A stretch of DNA of 64,000 nt from Lineus longissimus (lineage: Eukaryota; Nemertea; Pilidiophora; Heteronemertea; Lineidae), in the NCBI RefSeq assembly GCF_910592395.1, contig NC_088320.1:6014001-6078000 (forward strand), read 5' to 3'. This document shows positions 32,660 through 47,095 of the stretch, piece after piece (the stretch's first letter is position 1; each line of letters opens with the position of its first letter). The notes below the pieces were generated by a model. It did not search any database. It was not told the origin of the DNA and saw nothing but the letters and a program-made list of their open reading frames with translations. The position numbers and the translations under genes are program-made.

Positions 32660-32775
32660 TCGAATAGGACATAAAGATAAAGTGACTTGCCCAAGGTGAT
32701 GTGTCAGTTAAACTTTGAAAATTGAAGTGAGTATAGATCAAACCTAGATGCTACACCAATCTCCACATACCAGTA
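32660..32775 (-). mobile_element. CORE-SINE-like element
   Basis: On the minus strand a B-box-like AGGTTTGATC (32736-32745) is followed about 40 nt later by ACCTTGGGCAAGTCACTTTA (near 32681-32700). This order and spacing is that of the MIR/CORE-SINE layout (B box, then ACCTTGGGCAAGTCACTTAACC). The A box is unclear. Confidence 0.5.
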
Positions 32776-33668
32776 CCAAATCAGCAGTCTTATCCATCCC
32801 ACAAAAAACTACACTATTCGGCATACTTTGCTTTTCCTATAAAAACCTTTAGGCAAACAACCATGCAATTATACTGAATCTACATGAAGCTGAATTATAG
32901 ATCAGATTTGAACATCTTGGTGCATTCCTCTTAAAGCCTGTTACATGCATGTGGCGGGGCAAATTGAGATTTATAAATCAGAACATCTCCTTCGGTAATG
33001 GCTGGAAGATGTACCGATGTGTTAGTGTAGTTAGTGATCTGGGGCCGTCTCAAAATACACTTTATACCAAAGTTTCTAATTCCAACGGCCTATCAAGATG
33101 GTCGAACCTCAGGCACTGGCAAATCACAAATGCTTCATGGGTATTGATGTGTTACCCTACTTGTGACTGAAAAGCTGCAGCCACTCATGAAAATAGGCAT
33201 AGCAAGGAGAGGAAATTGAAAAACTGAGGGTGCTACGCCCTGCTGAAACTCTTGAGCTGAAGCACGATCATTGTGATACGTTAGAGATTTGGGATTATTA
33301 GAGTAAGATTTTTCACCAGGGCTGTGAACCTACTCCTCCCCTCGCATGTTTCTTCAAGGGAAAGGGTCCCAGTTCCACACCTGCATAGTGGGATGGCTTT
33401 GCCTTGAGAGACCTGGTGCAGAATGTCTTTCCCTGAGCTGGGAACCACATTTAGCCAGAGATGAGATCCAATTATTAGATCATCAAGATCAACCTTGAGC
33501 ATGCAAACATTCCCTGGAAAGAAAATTACAGTGGTAGATTAAGACGAAGCATTTCCGAGAGAACAAACATGCCCTAATGTTATTCCAGTGTATACCTGCA
33601 TGCAGGATGAATCGGGCTTTGGATCAAAACAATCCACGATAAACATGTATCCTACCTAACAGTAGAAG

Positions 33669-33950
33669 CATTCCTCAGATTTCTTCTGATCGAAACATTG
33701 GGCCTTTTACTTCTGGCGGTTATTGATGATCATGATGATGGAGTAATGACTCATTAGCCTCAGTGGTTGGCTGGTGATCAAAGCAAAGAACTTGTAGAGT
33801 AGTCAGGGTGTCAGCTTGAAGTCTGGGGGTTCAGAACTAACATTCCTCAGAGTTATTTTTCTCAAAACGTCAGAGTTTTCACTACTTTTGGTAGTCATTG
33901 GAGATCATGATGATGGAGTGCGACTTCTTAGCATCAGTCGCTGGCTGCAT
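33669..33950. repeat. Imperfect tandem duplication (~172 bp)
   Basis: Two copies starting CATTCCTCAGA (33669 and 33841) share GATCATGATGATGGAGT and CAGT(G/C)G(T/C)TGGCTG segments. Old local duplication in the AGAP intron. Confidence 0.65.
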
Positions 33951-36689
33951 GAAGGAAAAGCTTGTTCAAAATACCCATTTACAGGTTTTTTGGTTGATTG
34001 TTCAAAAATCTCTTCCATGTCGTTGTTTCTCATTGCTGTAAGTTTTCAGTAGCCAGCAACATCTAGGCTATCCTAAGTTCAGCTCAAACTAGCCTACATG
34101 TACGTGTGTAGTTCTTGGCCAGATGAAGTCGAAGCAATTGCTGGAGAGAATCTTTCATTGCCTTGATTTCCAAATTACAGGCAGTATGTGGGGTCTCCAG
34201 AGAAATTTACTCAAGGTTTCCAAGGTGAGATATTCAGTTCTGCCTTCAGGGCTTCTATAGAACTGGTGTGGATATCACTGCTTATGAGAGATTTCAGTTG
34301 TTTAGAAATGATCTGCATCGGAATTGGTGAACAGCCTTTTAAACATCAAGCCAGTTTTCATTCAGATAATTAGTCTAGTACAGTTACTGAGTTAGCCTTC
34401 TTCTTGATCAAACTCAAAAGTTTGGTACTCTAAGGGTTATTTGTAAAACCTGAATTTGAGCCTATTACTGTTTCCAGGTGTAAGCCTGTGCTGCCGAGAG
34501 TTGTCCAAGTGTCTTGTTCAAGGACTCAACATTGACACACAGCATCCGTCGATCTGTCAAGCTGCATTTTTTATAGGTCGTGCGTATACCACTTTCAGCG
34601 GAGGGCCAGGCCACTAGGCCGCTTGCTCTGACTGTTTCAGTGTCAGTTGACCCTGAAAGTTTTGGTGTGGAGTTGAAGCCCGAAAGTCGGCTTAGCCTCG
34701 GCTGTAGTAGCAATTGAACACCTTTCCTGGTTAGTATAGCTTATCTTGTAGTAAATTCTTCTCTGATAAGCCAGTGACCCGAGGTGCTCTAGAAACCTTC
34801 AGTCCAGCTTGTCAGGTGTAAGGCTGGTGCCAATAATGGATTCTAGGATCCTTCAACTCACTTACAATAAAACCTATTGGCTGTACAAGTTGTACAGTTG
34901 GCCTTGACCAGATCTGCACCAGCCTCCACCTCGTCCAACTTGTAACCTGGTGGTTCTGAAAAGGGCAGGACTATAGACTATTGATCAGTATTGCCTCACC
35001 GTTCTAGGTTGGCTCGTGACATCATGTCTTCCATTCAGAGATGCTGTAGGGCAGATGGTGATTGCTTGAGGATGAATTGTTTCCTGATCGATTCATTACT
35101 CATAGAAATGTTTTCCAAACAGGAAAATTGACAAGACAGACTTCCTGGCTTGCTTTACCATCAAATTTGATAACTGGAAGAAGGTTTCTTTGTTCTGTCT
35201 GGTTGAAATAATGATGTTCAAAACCGAAACTCATCAGCGACAGTACGGCATCTGCATAAACTCATCATAATTATCCAGTTCGAATTACCCAAGAAAGTCA
35301 GCCATGGTGAGAGACCAAACTGTGAGAACTATCCCTGTCAGTAAGAGCACTATTCTTTCTCCCAGTTGTCCCAAAATGCCATACCTGTGGGGAAAATTGT
35401 GCTTGTAAACATCCTTGAAACTATACCTGGTTTTCGTAAACATGGTTTTTCAGCTGGTCCGAGAAAAAAAAGATGGAACATAAAATCACAGCTGTCATTA
35501 CCTTGACGATTCAATCTTCCTTTCCTGAAGGACAATGAAAAAGCAAAAGCTCCCTTCTCATGGTCTGTAGTAAGTGTAAGGCAGAGGTGCCAACACAACT
35601 TAACGTGATCAGTTCATTAAGGCGAAGGATTTTGTAACGTTTTATTTCAAATATAGTTCTAATATTCGTGACTCCTTGGAACAGGAGTAGGCGGATTCAA
35701 TTTTTGGCTGCACCTTGTGAAAAATACCACTTTAGTTTTGAAGAGAAGTATGAAAACAAAAGGACTAAATCCCATTCTGCAGGAAATAATGAGAAATGGC
35801 TCGCAGCGTGCAAAGGGTAAGTCTTACATGTAGTTTCGATTTTATTCCTTGCTACAGTTAACAGTACCATATTGACATGTGCCTCTTGAATTGGAGCGGG
35901 CCAATACAGTTGTTGATACCAACACAAACTGCTTCCTTGTTGCATGCATGCAATGCACTTGTCACATGTATGATATCATGCATCTATACAGACAAACATC
36001 CTCTACATGTATGTCATGTAATGGAGTAGTGCAGTATCATCAGAACATAAACATTGCCTTTTCTGCCCAGGAAAGCATAATCTGAAGAGCTGTGCACTAG
36101 CAGCGCTCTGTTCGTGCTTTCTGCCTTATCCTACCAAGAAACATTTATAGTGAAAGGTTCCACTTGCTACCCTCAGCCTCAGGTGATTGGCCTCATAAAG
36201 CAAAGTTTCCATTGATAATGATATTGCTTAGTGGTCAAAAGCTAATGTGGCCATAAATAGTCCGATGCTGATCCTGCAAACTTGCTCGTAGTCTCGTGCA
36301 TCAAAGATGCAATTAAGTTGCCGCGTTGCTGACTTGTAATATGGTTAGCCTTGATCTTGGACGTATTGGGCAGCGTTAGTCACGTCAGGTAGTAAAATAA
36401 TTGTGGACATCGATATGGGAACTAAAAATCTTGGTCTGGCTGGAGGCTCAGATGGACGGACGTGGAATAAAGAGTTGTGCCCATGGCGGCAAAATCTATA
36501 AATGACCAATTTTGGCCAATTTCGTGTTATCTCATGTTGTAGATTTTTAGCTCGGGTATACTCGTATAGTAATAGCAATGGTAGTATAAGTGTGCACATT
36601 GGCTGAATTATTGTTTGAATAGCTCCAGTTTGGCTTGGGTTTCTTGAGGCAAACGAGTTGTCTATTTCGTGTGCATTAGTGTATGATGT

Positions 36690-37430
36690 TCTTATTGCAG
36701 AGGACAGCAATTATGATGACGACACTCGGAGACCATTCACAGGACCAAAGGAATTTCACCAAGCTCAACTGCTGCCTTAGCCTTTGGATTGCGACGACAC
36801 CATTTGTGAATGATACGATACGTCCATGACATCCCTTCCAACGCATAATGCGTGGAGTCCAGCATTAGCATATGGTGTTCCCATCACAAGTGATCACAAT
36901 TATGACACTCGAGAGATCAGGATGCTTCTTCTGATTAGCCCAGAGGTCAACTCATGATTGTGATGTGTGAATCGACATGGTTGCGTTCAAAGGGACCGCT
37001 TGCCAATTACGAGATGGCTGTATCTACTTTCTCAGATGCTGACGACTACAGTGTTTCGCCTGTGGAAAGGGGCAACATGTATAGGACAGAAAACTCAGAA
37101 GCTAGGGATGGACTCATGATTGCAATGGTTGCTTTCAAAGGTACTGCTCACTAATCATGGGATGTCGGCATCTACATTTGTAAGCAGTGTCTTGCCTGTG
37201 GAAAGGGGCAACATGTTTACATGTAGTTGCATAAGAATACCATCTATAGTTGGACATGTTGGAAGGAACAAAGCACTCGGAAGCTGAGGACCTACTCGTG
37301 ATTGCAATTTGGGAACCGAGCTGGCTGCGTTCAGAGGTACTGCTGCTACCTTGAGATTGTGGTATCACCCAGACATCAAGCAGTGTCGGTGTAATTCGCT
37401 GTTCGCCTGCTGAAAGGACAACTGAACGAT
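36690..37430. repeat. Imperfect tandem repeat (~165-180-bp units, three or more copies)
   Basis: Related segments (CTCATGATTG(T/C)(A/G)ATG... then GCCTGTGGAAAGGGGCAACATGT) begin near 36947, 37110 and 37290. An older half-unit (CAATTATGA...GACACTCG) occurs near 36708 and 36898. Confidence 0.65.
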
Positions 37431-40400
37431 AATACTCTACGTATAGGTAATTTCAAGGCCAATGGAATGTTAATCTCGATTGATGATGTCAAAAAAGACA
37501 ACCTTCAGTAGGGCCAAGACGATGAAGCATGCACGAGCGACGTGGCTCTGTTGCATTCCCGGATGTCAGCCGCCAGTACTTCATAAATACCATTTGAAGT
37601 CTGCAACCAGTTGCATTTCTACCTCCAACATGATCAGACACCCCTATATATCACTATACAGCCCATGCTTCCAATGTACATATCGTGATATTGGATAGGC
37701 TCTTGATTGTCCCATCAAGATCTCACCATGCCTCCCACATACATTATTGATCACCACCAGTGTCTTGTGTACACTTCCCAGCCTGGCTTTTACTTCAAGG
37801 GTATTCAAGATCTCCACTTATTTTCATTCCCTTCTGATCCAAGGATAAGTTGTTCAAGAACTTTCTTCTCTTTCAAGGGCATCTGTTGTGCAGGAGAGTT
37901 CCTTCAGTTAGAATCCCTTTAAAAGCATACTAAAATGCTTTAAAAATCTAAACCTCTCTTATTTGCCACAAGTGGTTTTCCTCTGGTGGTAATATATTGA
38001 CTCCAATATGAATTCACGGAATATTCATGAAAGATGCAAGGTATTTGTACAACTCTGAATCATCACCGTGCCTTCTAGATCTCAAAACCACTTCCTTGGT
38101 CACTTAAAGACTGATACATACAAATTCATGTGTCAGGTCTTGTGAGCGATATTGATTTGTCTCATTACTAAGAGATGAAATGTAAATGCAGGAACAGTAA
38201 GCTTTATGTTACAAATTACTACCCCCAGGGTTGGAGGGAACAAGCTGAACACATCTATACTTCGTCATGTGTTTGAGCATGCTTCTTGAAGTCCTGAGCG
38301 GCTGTGGTCATTACTATGTGAATGCTGCCTCTTCAAGGCCCAGCGATGAAAAATGTTCTTCAGGCTGAAAAGAGTTGTGATGTTTCTAAAAGAATGCATT
38401 GTTTCACATTTCCGGTGATCGTTCACCGAAAAACACTGATGAGATACCAAGAATCGCACATGTAGAAAGATAAAATGTTGTCAGAATTCTACAAAAAGAC
38501 TGTGGGAAAATGAGAATGGCAGCTAGGTTGATCAGCACTATGGCTTCAGTTGGAGGAAAACCATTCGGTTGTGCATACTGAGATCAGCCAGCCATCCACG
38601 GCCTCACTTCTGAGAGATGCTTGTTAGCCCCGATACATGATATTGGAAGAGGAATTCATTCCGCCAACAGAAAAGCATCTGTATCATTCTTGGAGCTTTT
38701 TAGCATTCCTGCTGCGTGTTGTAAACTTATCTCATCATGGTGAAAAACTAACAAAAAACATGTTAATAGCCTTGTTAAAATGTACGCTGTATGCCAATAC
38801 AGAATGCAGCACCTCCTAACTGAATGGCAGTTTTCTTGGGGGAAATAGATTTTCTATATAGTAGACTATGTTTGAGCAGTGAACATGTGATGGCATTCCC
38901 ACTGTTCTTCAGGGAGCCGTGGCTATTATCTGGTCCCCTCCTTTTCTCAGCCACAGACTTGAGTTGCTAGGTCAATAAAGTCTATTGGGACCCAAGTAGT
39001 TGCATATAAAAATACAGGTCCAGGCAGATTCCTTGGAGATTGATGAATGAGCAAACGTAGACGATTCAAAAAAGACTAAAATCTTGTTTAGTTGAATTGA
39101 AGTCTGCTTGAGGCAAGGTATGATGAACATAATCAACTGGGGACTCCCTTTTGTGGCAATCCTTTCCGTCATATTGAGATACCCTTTGGCAGAGTAAGAT
39201 TTTTCTGACAGTGACAGCCAGATTGCGTTATTGCAGCTGCTGATTTGCCATGCTCAGATAATTTGTGTTCAGAGGAAATGGTTTTAGGTTGTGGTCGTGA
39301 AGCCGTTCGAGCGAAAATCGATCCACAAAATTTGTCCAGGTTTAGTCTTTTCGAGGCAGATTCTTTAATGATTAGGTGACAGAACTCTATCGTTCAGCAA
39401 GTTTATACTTTTGTTGGAGAACTTAGAACTAGCGTATGAAAATTTGATCTCCCTGTGTTAACATTTGTGTCATGGAAGGACGAAGCAAAAGCGTTAAAAT
39501 CCAATTCTTTGATGCAAATTTATACAATGCTAGTTGCAACTTCATCCTCGAGCGAAATAATGGGCAAGAAACCAATTAAGCAATTCATAGCCTCGATGAG
39601 CATACAGGTGTGTGCATTCCCTGGAGTCGCCTGTGGGCATCAATGAATCATCCAGGAAGCAATATGTACAGATGTAACAATATTCTGCGAGGTCAGAGAA
39701 TCTTCACTTTCTTGATTCCTTCATTCTCGAGGCTTGTAGCATTTCAGACGAGAATTCTTGAACATTGAACAATTTTGAGAAGACTTTCTTTTGTGAAAAG
39801 TTGATACCACTGAGAGGTTTTCAACTGCTTTGGTTTATGAATGGATGAAATGACCCTTGGAAAGTTTTTTACCCCACCAACCTTCTCTGGCGAAATTGGC
39901 TTCAAAATACTTTTGCTACAGTCCCTTGGCTTGTGTTGCTATAAGGATGGTTGAATGATATTTGATTTGATCATTGGCGATCAATGCAAATTGATCCACC
40001 CCGTATTGGCTCCAATATATCATTGCCGCTGGGGATGGCAGTTGTTGGAGATGCAGATGAAATATGGAGGATGGGTGGGGAGTAAACCTTGCCACTCATA
40101 TTCAACACATCCCTAGTCACCTAGGGGTGAGACGTCACAGTATAGCGTGGTCAGAAACCAAGTAGTGAGGACATGACAGATGGAGCAGTGGCTAAAGTGA
40201 ATAAAGATATTCATTTATTGAATTCTGAGGTCACAATTGTAAAAGAATAATGAAAATGGTGGTCAGTGATTCTGCTCCTATGCTCAGTTCTTTTTGTTGG
40301 TTGAATTCCGTTGCTTTAGTTTTTCTTGATTCTATTATCTGAAAATCCTTTTATAAGGTGAGACATCATTGCCCTGATGCAGCTACCACCTACGTTTTAG

Positions 40401-43400
40401 CGTTGTGACTTCTTGAGAGACTAGAAGATTCTGGCTGGGAAAGCATCTGGGAATTTATCATTTGATAATTTCTGCCATCAGTATCACCTTGGATACAGCA
40501 TATACTTCGGGCAAAATGCTCTGTTATCGTTGCATTACCAAAGAACAGAGCACCATCCATCAGTAAAAAAGCAGTACGTGTGCTGCATGTGACAAAAGTC
40601 ACTAGTCTTTCATTGCAGCATCATGCAACAATGTAATAGCATCTTTTTATGTTGGTACAGTTGGCTTGGCAATTGTGCCCTAGCCAATAATGTGCTGTAC
40701 ACATTGACAACCCTATTTTTCATGCAGATGACAAACCAGTTAGCCTAGTGATTTGGTATGTCATTTGCTTCCACTTCTAGTGTCAGTGCACATCCATAAA
40801 TTACTGAAACTAGATATAAATGCATGGACACTGCATACAGAATCATTGCACCCAAGTATATGCAACGTACATGTAATTGAAAATCCCTCTTGCCTTTCGT
40901 ACACCAAATAGCGATAGCTTCTCGATTATATGGTGATATTCTCATTCCCGCTATGGCGTGATCTCTGTAATAACAATGGATGACCATGAGAATTGACGGA
41001 TGCAGGTGGATATTTATTCGTCACCGCTCAACGGCTGGACCAATTTGCAAGTGAGATGAAGATGCATTAGAGTCTTGAACGATAGACAGACTCGTAATTG
41101 GCTAACCCCCTCTGGCTATTCTGGTAAAAGAAGATTGGACCACAGACTGAGACCTAGACTCAGATTTCGTGCAGGGTTGTGCATCGCTTGCTTGTGTTCA
41201 TTGCACATAACAAACGAAAATTCGAATGTGCAAAGACAATATCCAATGCTCACTCAGTCGACAGTGATAAAAACCTATCCAGATAGATCCAGGAACCACA
41301 TGATAGCGACAGTGGTGATTCAAATAGTTCTTCTATCTTGTGGTAGATGGCAGATCAGTATCTTTCCATTCAGCTTCAGTGATAGAATGTCAGATAGTGT
41401 GCAGTGCTGCTTCTGGTGATTGTCAACATATGCACTTCTTATCGAATTCTCATTGGTGCTTGCAATTGTTTGTGTGACCATGCCAGCCTGATGAATTTTT
41501 TTTAAAAAGAAGTTCAATCTCGAAATGAAAATACTTTTGAAAGGTTACTGATTTGATCACAGCCATTTTGTTTAGCATTGTTTCGGAGGAAAACTTGTTT
41601 GAATACATGTCAAATGTACATACCACCACTTATCAACTAGAACAAGGAAACTCTCAGGGGTGGGAATATCTCGCGTTTCAATCGTACTTTAAGAATTCCC
41701 ATTCGCTTGCTTCTAAAGTGTTTCTAACATGTTGCATCTCCCCAAGGATGACAGTCAGCCAATGAATGCATTTAGAATGCACAAGCAATCATCTTGAGCA
41801 TCTTCAGGTTGGTACCAGCTCATCATGAATTGGGATTGTAGAAAACATGCAGCACTAACTTTCTGCTGATTAGTTAAGGGCAAAAATGGCAGATGCCAAA
41901 AAGAGTGATTCTGCATGAAGGACCGTTCTTGGATGCATCGCAATGCACATGAACATTCCATTGGTAGCGAATCGACAATGCATCGTGTAGCGGTCTTAGC
42001 AAACCCTTCGATCCCTCGTTCACGGATCAACGCCGGATCGATGATGAATTGAGCCTCTTGTGTACTTAATAATCTGCTGCTAATTGTGTCGAAAGTCAAT
42101 TTAAACAACATCGTGCTTATTACGTCCTACTATATCATGATGACATGCTCATGTAATACATCAAGTCCTTTCATCCCAGATTATTATGGCATCATCAGTT
42201 CAGTGGCGATTGCCCTATTATCAGTTTGTTAGCAAAGGATGTCGAGCTATCCCAGTGGCTAACCTATAGTACACACATGATACATACATTCATATACAGG
42301 ATCACAGGCTGTGATGAGAATGAATTGATGTTGTATGCCATCGGCAGCAATGAAATTGACCAACGACCTGGGATACTTTATTTTTCGCGTAATTGATGGA
42401 ATATGGAGTTAATTGCCCCTAACATTGCATGGAAGAGTTCCTCACATCTGTGAGAGTGATAAAATGCTCCATCTTTCTTTCATTAAACTCTAAATTGCCT
42501 GCCAGATCCGGTTATATCCGGTAAAGGAAGGCCGACGGATTATCAGGTGATGGCAAACTGTCATTATTCTATGAGGATTGACGACACGTTGTCATTACGA
42601 AAGTGGAAACATAAAAATTGCATTCTCTGCTTGTTTACTATGGTGTCGTGTATGAGGGAGTATTATTGTAGGTTGCACTGATAAAGAATTGCTGGTTTGT
42701 AGGGCGCTTCAGGAATTCACCCTTCAAGGATATATAGTGGACCCAGTTTTGTATAATGGTACATTTTACTCAGCTTGGCAATTAATTCTCGTTGAGAAAT
42801 TTTTCTAGATGGTAATTGTTGCCAGATAGATAATTGTGGACAGTTGGATGCATTCCTTCATACGGGTAAATTGTAAGGTTGAGGTCATCTTTTTCGACAC
42901 AATTTCTTTCTGGGCAAATTTCATTCATGATGTTTATATGGAAAATTGGGCTATTTCGTTCATGTCTTTGTGAGATTGTACGAATTCTTGTGGAAGTTTT
43001 TTAATCACGACAGTTTTATAATGGTGCCTTTGTATTTGTTGGAGTATCATTGTGTTGCTCTGGGGCTGTGGTATATGGATCCAGGTTCTAAATCAGTGCT
43101 GCAGAGGATGGGTGTGCAGATTTGGATGTTTCATGTTTCTTTGAGAGGCAGTGTGGTCTTGTCAGACTTCAGCTGAATGTTTCGTGATCGGAACTGTATG
43201 CTGAATTGAATACACTCTCATACATTGACGTTGGTGCTGTGAGGAGCTCGATTATCCACCGACTTCGGTGGTCAATTGATATTAGTGTTATTGTAGTTTT
43301 CTCGCTGAAAGGATTTATCTGTTATTGGAGCAACTGATGCAATTTTGAATTTACTATTGTTTTATTCCAGAAGACTTGAATTTTTTGGTGGACTTTATAC

Positions 43401-45849
43401 ATGACTCAGGCAGAAATTCCTTTAAAATTGGTATCAGACTCCCCAAAGACTGCGTTCTTTTTTTCTGACGAATTACAAGCAAAACCTTCCAACGCTGCTT
43501 TCACCCACAGCATCCTCTTTTCATCTTTTCACCTGATGCCTGTCGGCAGTAACGTGGTTGTCTTTCAGAGGTGTTCTCCCTCTGGGGGTTGAGTATTGTA
43601 GAATCTGACTACGTGCTAGCGTGCGCTGATATCAAATAAAACCCATGAGTCATGAGATCGGCGTAGGCGCATATTGTGTTTTTAAAACCTGAGGTTAATG
43701 TTACCACACGATAAAGACAAGTCGGTGTTACTTCATAACAGAGGCAATCTGTTGAAGTGACAATCAAGAGGTAGAGAGTTACAAATAGCATCTGGACAAC
43801 TTGTCAATTTCCGTTTATGTCCTCTGGCTAATGGCAGATCTTCCAAGCGGAAAACATATTCAGAATTATCTAAAAATCATTGGAAGGATTAATCGCTGTG
43901 CTGTGGGCGTTTCTACGAGTGAGAGTAGGAGTATTATATGTTGCTATAGACAACATTGTCATTAATCCTGTTCATTTCATTGGAGAACACTATATTAGCG
44001 ATATACAGTCATTGTCATTCTGCTAACATAATGCTGGCCTGAGCTTGATTTTCTTGAATGTCACGACAATCAACAGATACGGCTAATGTTAGCTTGCAGA
44101 TTCTCTTGGTTGTCGAGACATATGTTATACATACATTGGCGCACTCGAAGTATATAGCGTAATGAGACCGGTAAAAGAAACGCTTAAGCGTAGAACGACA
44201 TGCCTCCTAGGAAAGGAGTATTTTTCAGCTAGGGAGTTGGGGAAAAAAAGCAGTGCCACATACATTATAGTGTACAAAGTTACTGTCTTCAGATCGGCAA
44301 TATCAACGTTATCCTTCTTGCACAGGGCAAGGTGTTTTCAATGGAATTGAGGATTAGCTTTCTTACTTGACATTTCCTACTTGGCAGTCTTTGTTGATTC
44401 CTCCGCAGCTTAGCATAACTAATTGTAAGAAGTCAGCATCACTGAATGAGGATAGGTCCACATGTATAGCCAGCTTTTGGAAGTGGATATCATAGAACAT
44501 ATCAAGTAGGGTTATATTTCAAAATGAAAACCACAATACTATAAATCTAAATATCAATTGCTATTGGATCTGATTCTGTGGATGTCCCGATAAAATGGAT
44601 TAAAATTTCTGAGATGGAACTTAGAAATTTTTTTGACGTATCAAAGATATAATGTTGGATTTATCACTATCTTCTGAAAGCAGTATGTTTGGTATGGGAA
44701 TTCTGGAGAACATTTGCGGCAAATATACTGACTTGGTTATAAGGAATGGTAAGTGTACCTCTTCGTATTGGATCAAATTCACAGGCCTAGGAATTGAGGG
44801 GCCTGATGAGATATCCAAAACTTCATTTCAGGATATTGGAATGTGTTCGATCTTCCTCTGCTTAAGGAATTTTTGAGATGCACGCTAAACAGTCTGTCTG
44901 TTTTCGGTAACAGGTTGGCTGTGCTAGAGAGATATCCACCACCTGGCCCAGAGCTTTGTGGTCAGGGTGGTGTCCTTTGGCCAGTTTTCCTCTCTATTCT
45001 TCATAAGGGAGCAAGTCTGAAGGGCATGAGCTGGAGTCTGGTCTCCAACTCCACAGTCACATTCACATCGAGCATATTGGACTATAAATGGAGATGCACT
45101 GGTTGATCCGAATCCAAGAATTAAATATTCATGGACGGAACCAATCCAAGGCTATTCCTTATAATGGTTCCTTGGGTACACTTAACCGCTAATGATAATG
45201 CTGTACATGATATATGGCGGTCTCTTGTCGCCCCTTGGTGTTGTTTGCCCTATTATGCCTGCTATAAAAGCTGCAGAATGCTATTTGGCTTCAAATAAGC
45301 TAGGTATCTGGAGAATTAGGTGTAGTAGCAGAACACAACCTGAGCTCAAATAGAAAATCGACAAGCTGCTTCAGCCCTGTCGCTGCTGGTATGGTATCGT
45401 AAGATGGTTAGACATTGGCCCATGTGTTTTCCACCCAACAGCCTGAACCGAACATGGTAAATCTTTTGTTTCAACTGGATCACTGACACTGTACAAGAAA
45501 ACATTTAAAAGATACCTCAGTGGGCTCAGATTATCTTAGTTTGACCCAAATACGATTTTGGGCATTGGGGCAACTTAACCCCTCTTTACGAAACCTGTTC
45601 TTCCAACTTGATTCTGGTTCATTTAAGGAGACTACAATGTAGAATAGCACATGATCCGTTGGGAGGCAATCTACCTGATGGAAGGTCTTGTATGAATAAT
45701 AAGAATATTGATTTATGTCTTGACAGTATGTGAATAATGATTTGGTTGACTGTGTAGATTGATGAAGAAATGGCATGTTTCAGGATGGATATGATACATT
45801 AGTATACTGAGGTATATGTGTCATTATTCTTGCAAGGCCTTATCCATTT

Positions 45850-45990
45850 ACAAATACTGTCCTTAATAGGGAAGTCGGTGTCCTGATAACAGAGGTCAAA
45901 TTGTAAAGAAACAACCCATATACATCCCTAATACAGAGGGTGTCCTGCTAACAGTAGGTGATCCTGTGGTGATAGGAGTACAGTTCATAT
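45850..45990. repeat. Relative of the pogo-like MITE
   Basis: Contains CTGTCCTTAATAGGGAAGT and two GTGTCCTG(A/C)TAACAG motifs resembling the TGTCCTTAATAGAGAGG ends of the element at 27.93 kb. Boundaries are unclear. Confidence 0.4.
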
Positions 45991-46589
45991 CTCCCGATTC
46001 AGTTGAAGTTCTGTTGGCAGATATGATGATATATAGCCACTAACTGTTAGGACCAGACCTCCATGTAAACTATATTAACGAGGAGATTGCATGTTTGATT
46101 AATGTGCATTTCTGTTATTACTTGCAGCCGTGCTGGATGGAAATCAATTCTCCGAATGCCATGGCAAAGACATTGGTTCAGTTCCTTGCTGCAAAACCAG
46201 ATGGCACCACAAGCATCTAGCAGCCTCAATCAATGAATTTGACAGTCAGTCCATTCGCCCCAACCCCTTCCCCGAAAATGATATTCTGTCCACATAGATT
46301 TTCCTTTGCTTTCTCAGTTCCAACATTCAGTGCATTTTGGCCAGGTTCATTTCAGCGGGACATTTTGTGACAATTTTGTCAACTCGTAATTGATAGCCCA
46401 ATCTGACATGTTTCTCAATCCTTTTCTTTTTCTAGGTGAGTTGAGCTTTTGAAGATCTAGAGCAATTCTCAGTGTAGTTGGTAAGGTAGGAGGTCTAGAA
46501 TTTAAAGATACAGCTTGTATTTCCAACTTGAGTACAATATACGACCCATTGTTGTTTACAATTTAGCAGCTCTTATATCTCCCAAAAGC

Positions 46590-47095
46590 CAAGGGAGACA
46601 CCGTGGTGTGGTGGCTCGGGCCTCTGACGAGCCGTCATGAGTTCCTCGGTTTGATCTCTACTGTCGGTGTCAGTTTCTTAGCAGATCTCTTTGCCTTACA
46701 TGCCTTACCCTGTCCAGGTGTATAAGAGGGTAAACTAGCTCCTAAAGGCCAAGCTGGCTGAGGTGTGTTGGCTTGTGTCTCTTGTGGTCATTGGGTCCCT
46801 GGTTTAATCCCCACTGTTGGTATGAGACTCTTGGCAGGTCTCTTTGCCTAACATGCCTTAATCCATCCAGGTGTATACATGGGTCCCCAATCAGGGCACT
46901 AGGAGATGGAGACAGATTTCTGACATCACCCCCAATTTGAGGACCTGGCCCTGGAATGGGTTAGCCTGAGGAAGCTTGAAGCTGCCTGCTGCTTGGTGAT
47001 GTCATATACTTGTTCTCCTTCCAATGCCGGTGCTGCACTTGCCTTGGTTTTGCGCATGCCTTAAGAGTTACTAAATAAAGTTGTGAAAGTTGTGA
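46590..47095 (+). mobile_element. Dimeric tRNA-derived SINE
   Basis: Two head-to-tail related units (about 46595-46740 and 46755-46900). Each has a tRNA-like head with a degenerate A box and a B box (GGTTTGATCTC; GGTTTAATCCC), followed by a body with CTCTTTGCCT(T/A)ACATGCCTTA and CCAGGTGTATA. A unique tail runs to AATAAAGTTGTGAAAGTTGTGAAA, a short repeated 3' end. Pol III-transcribed, non-autonomous, presumably mobilised by a LINE with the same tail. Confidence 0.65.

Noticed and set aside
32340-32741. 133-codon minus-strand open frame
   Set aside because: Overlaps the CORE-SINE-like element and shows no family similarity.
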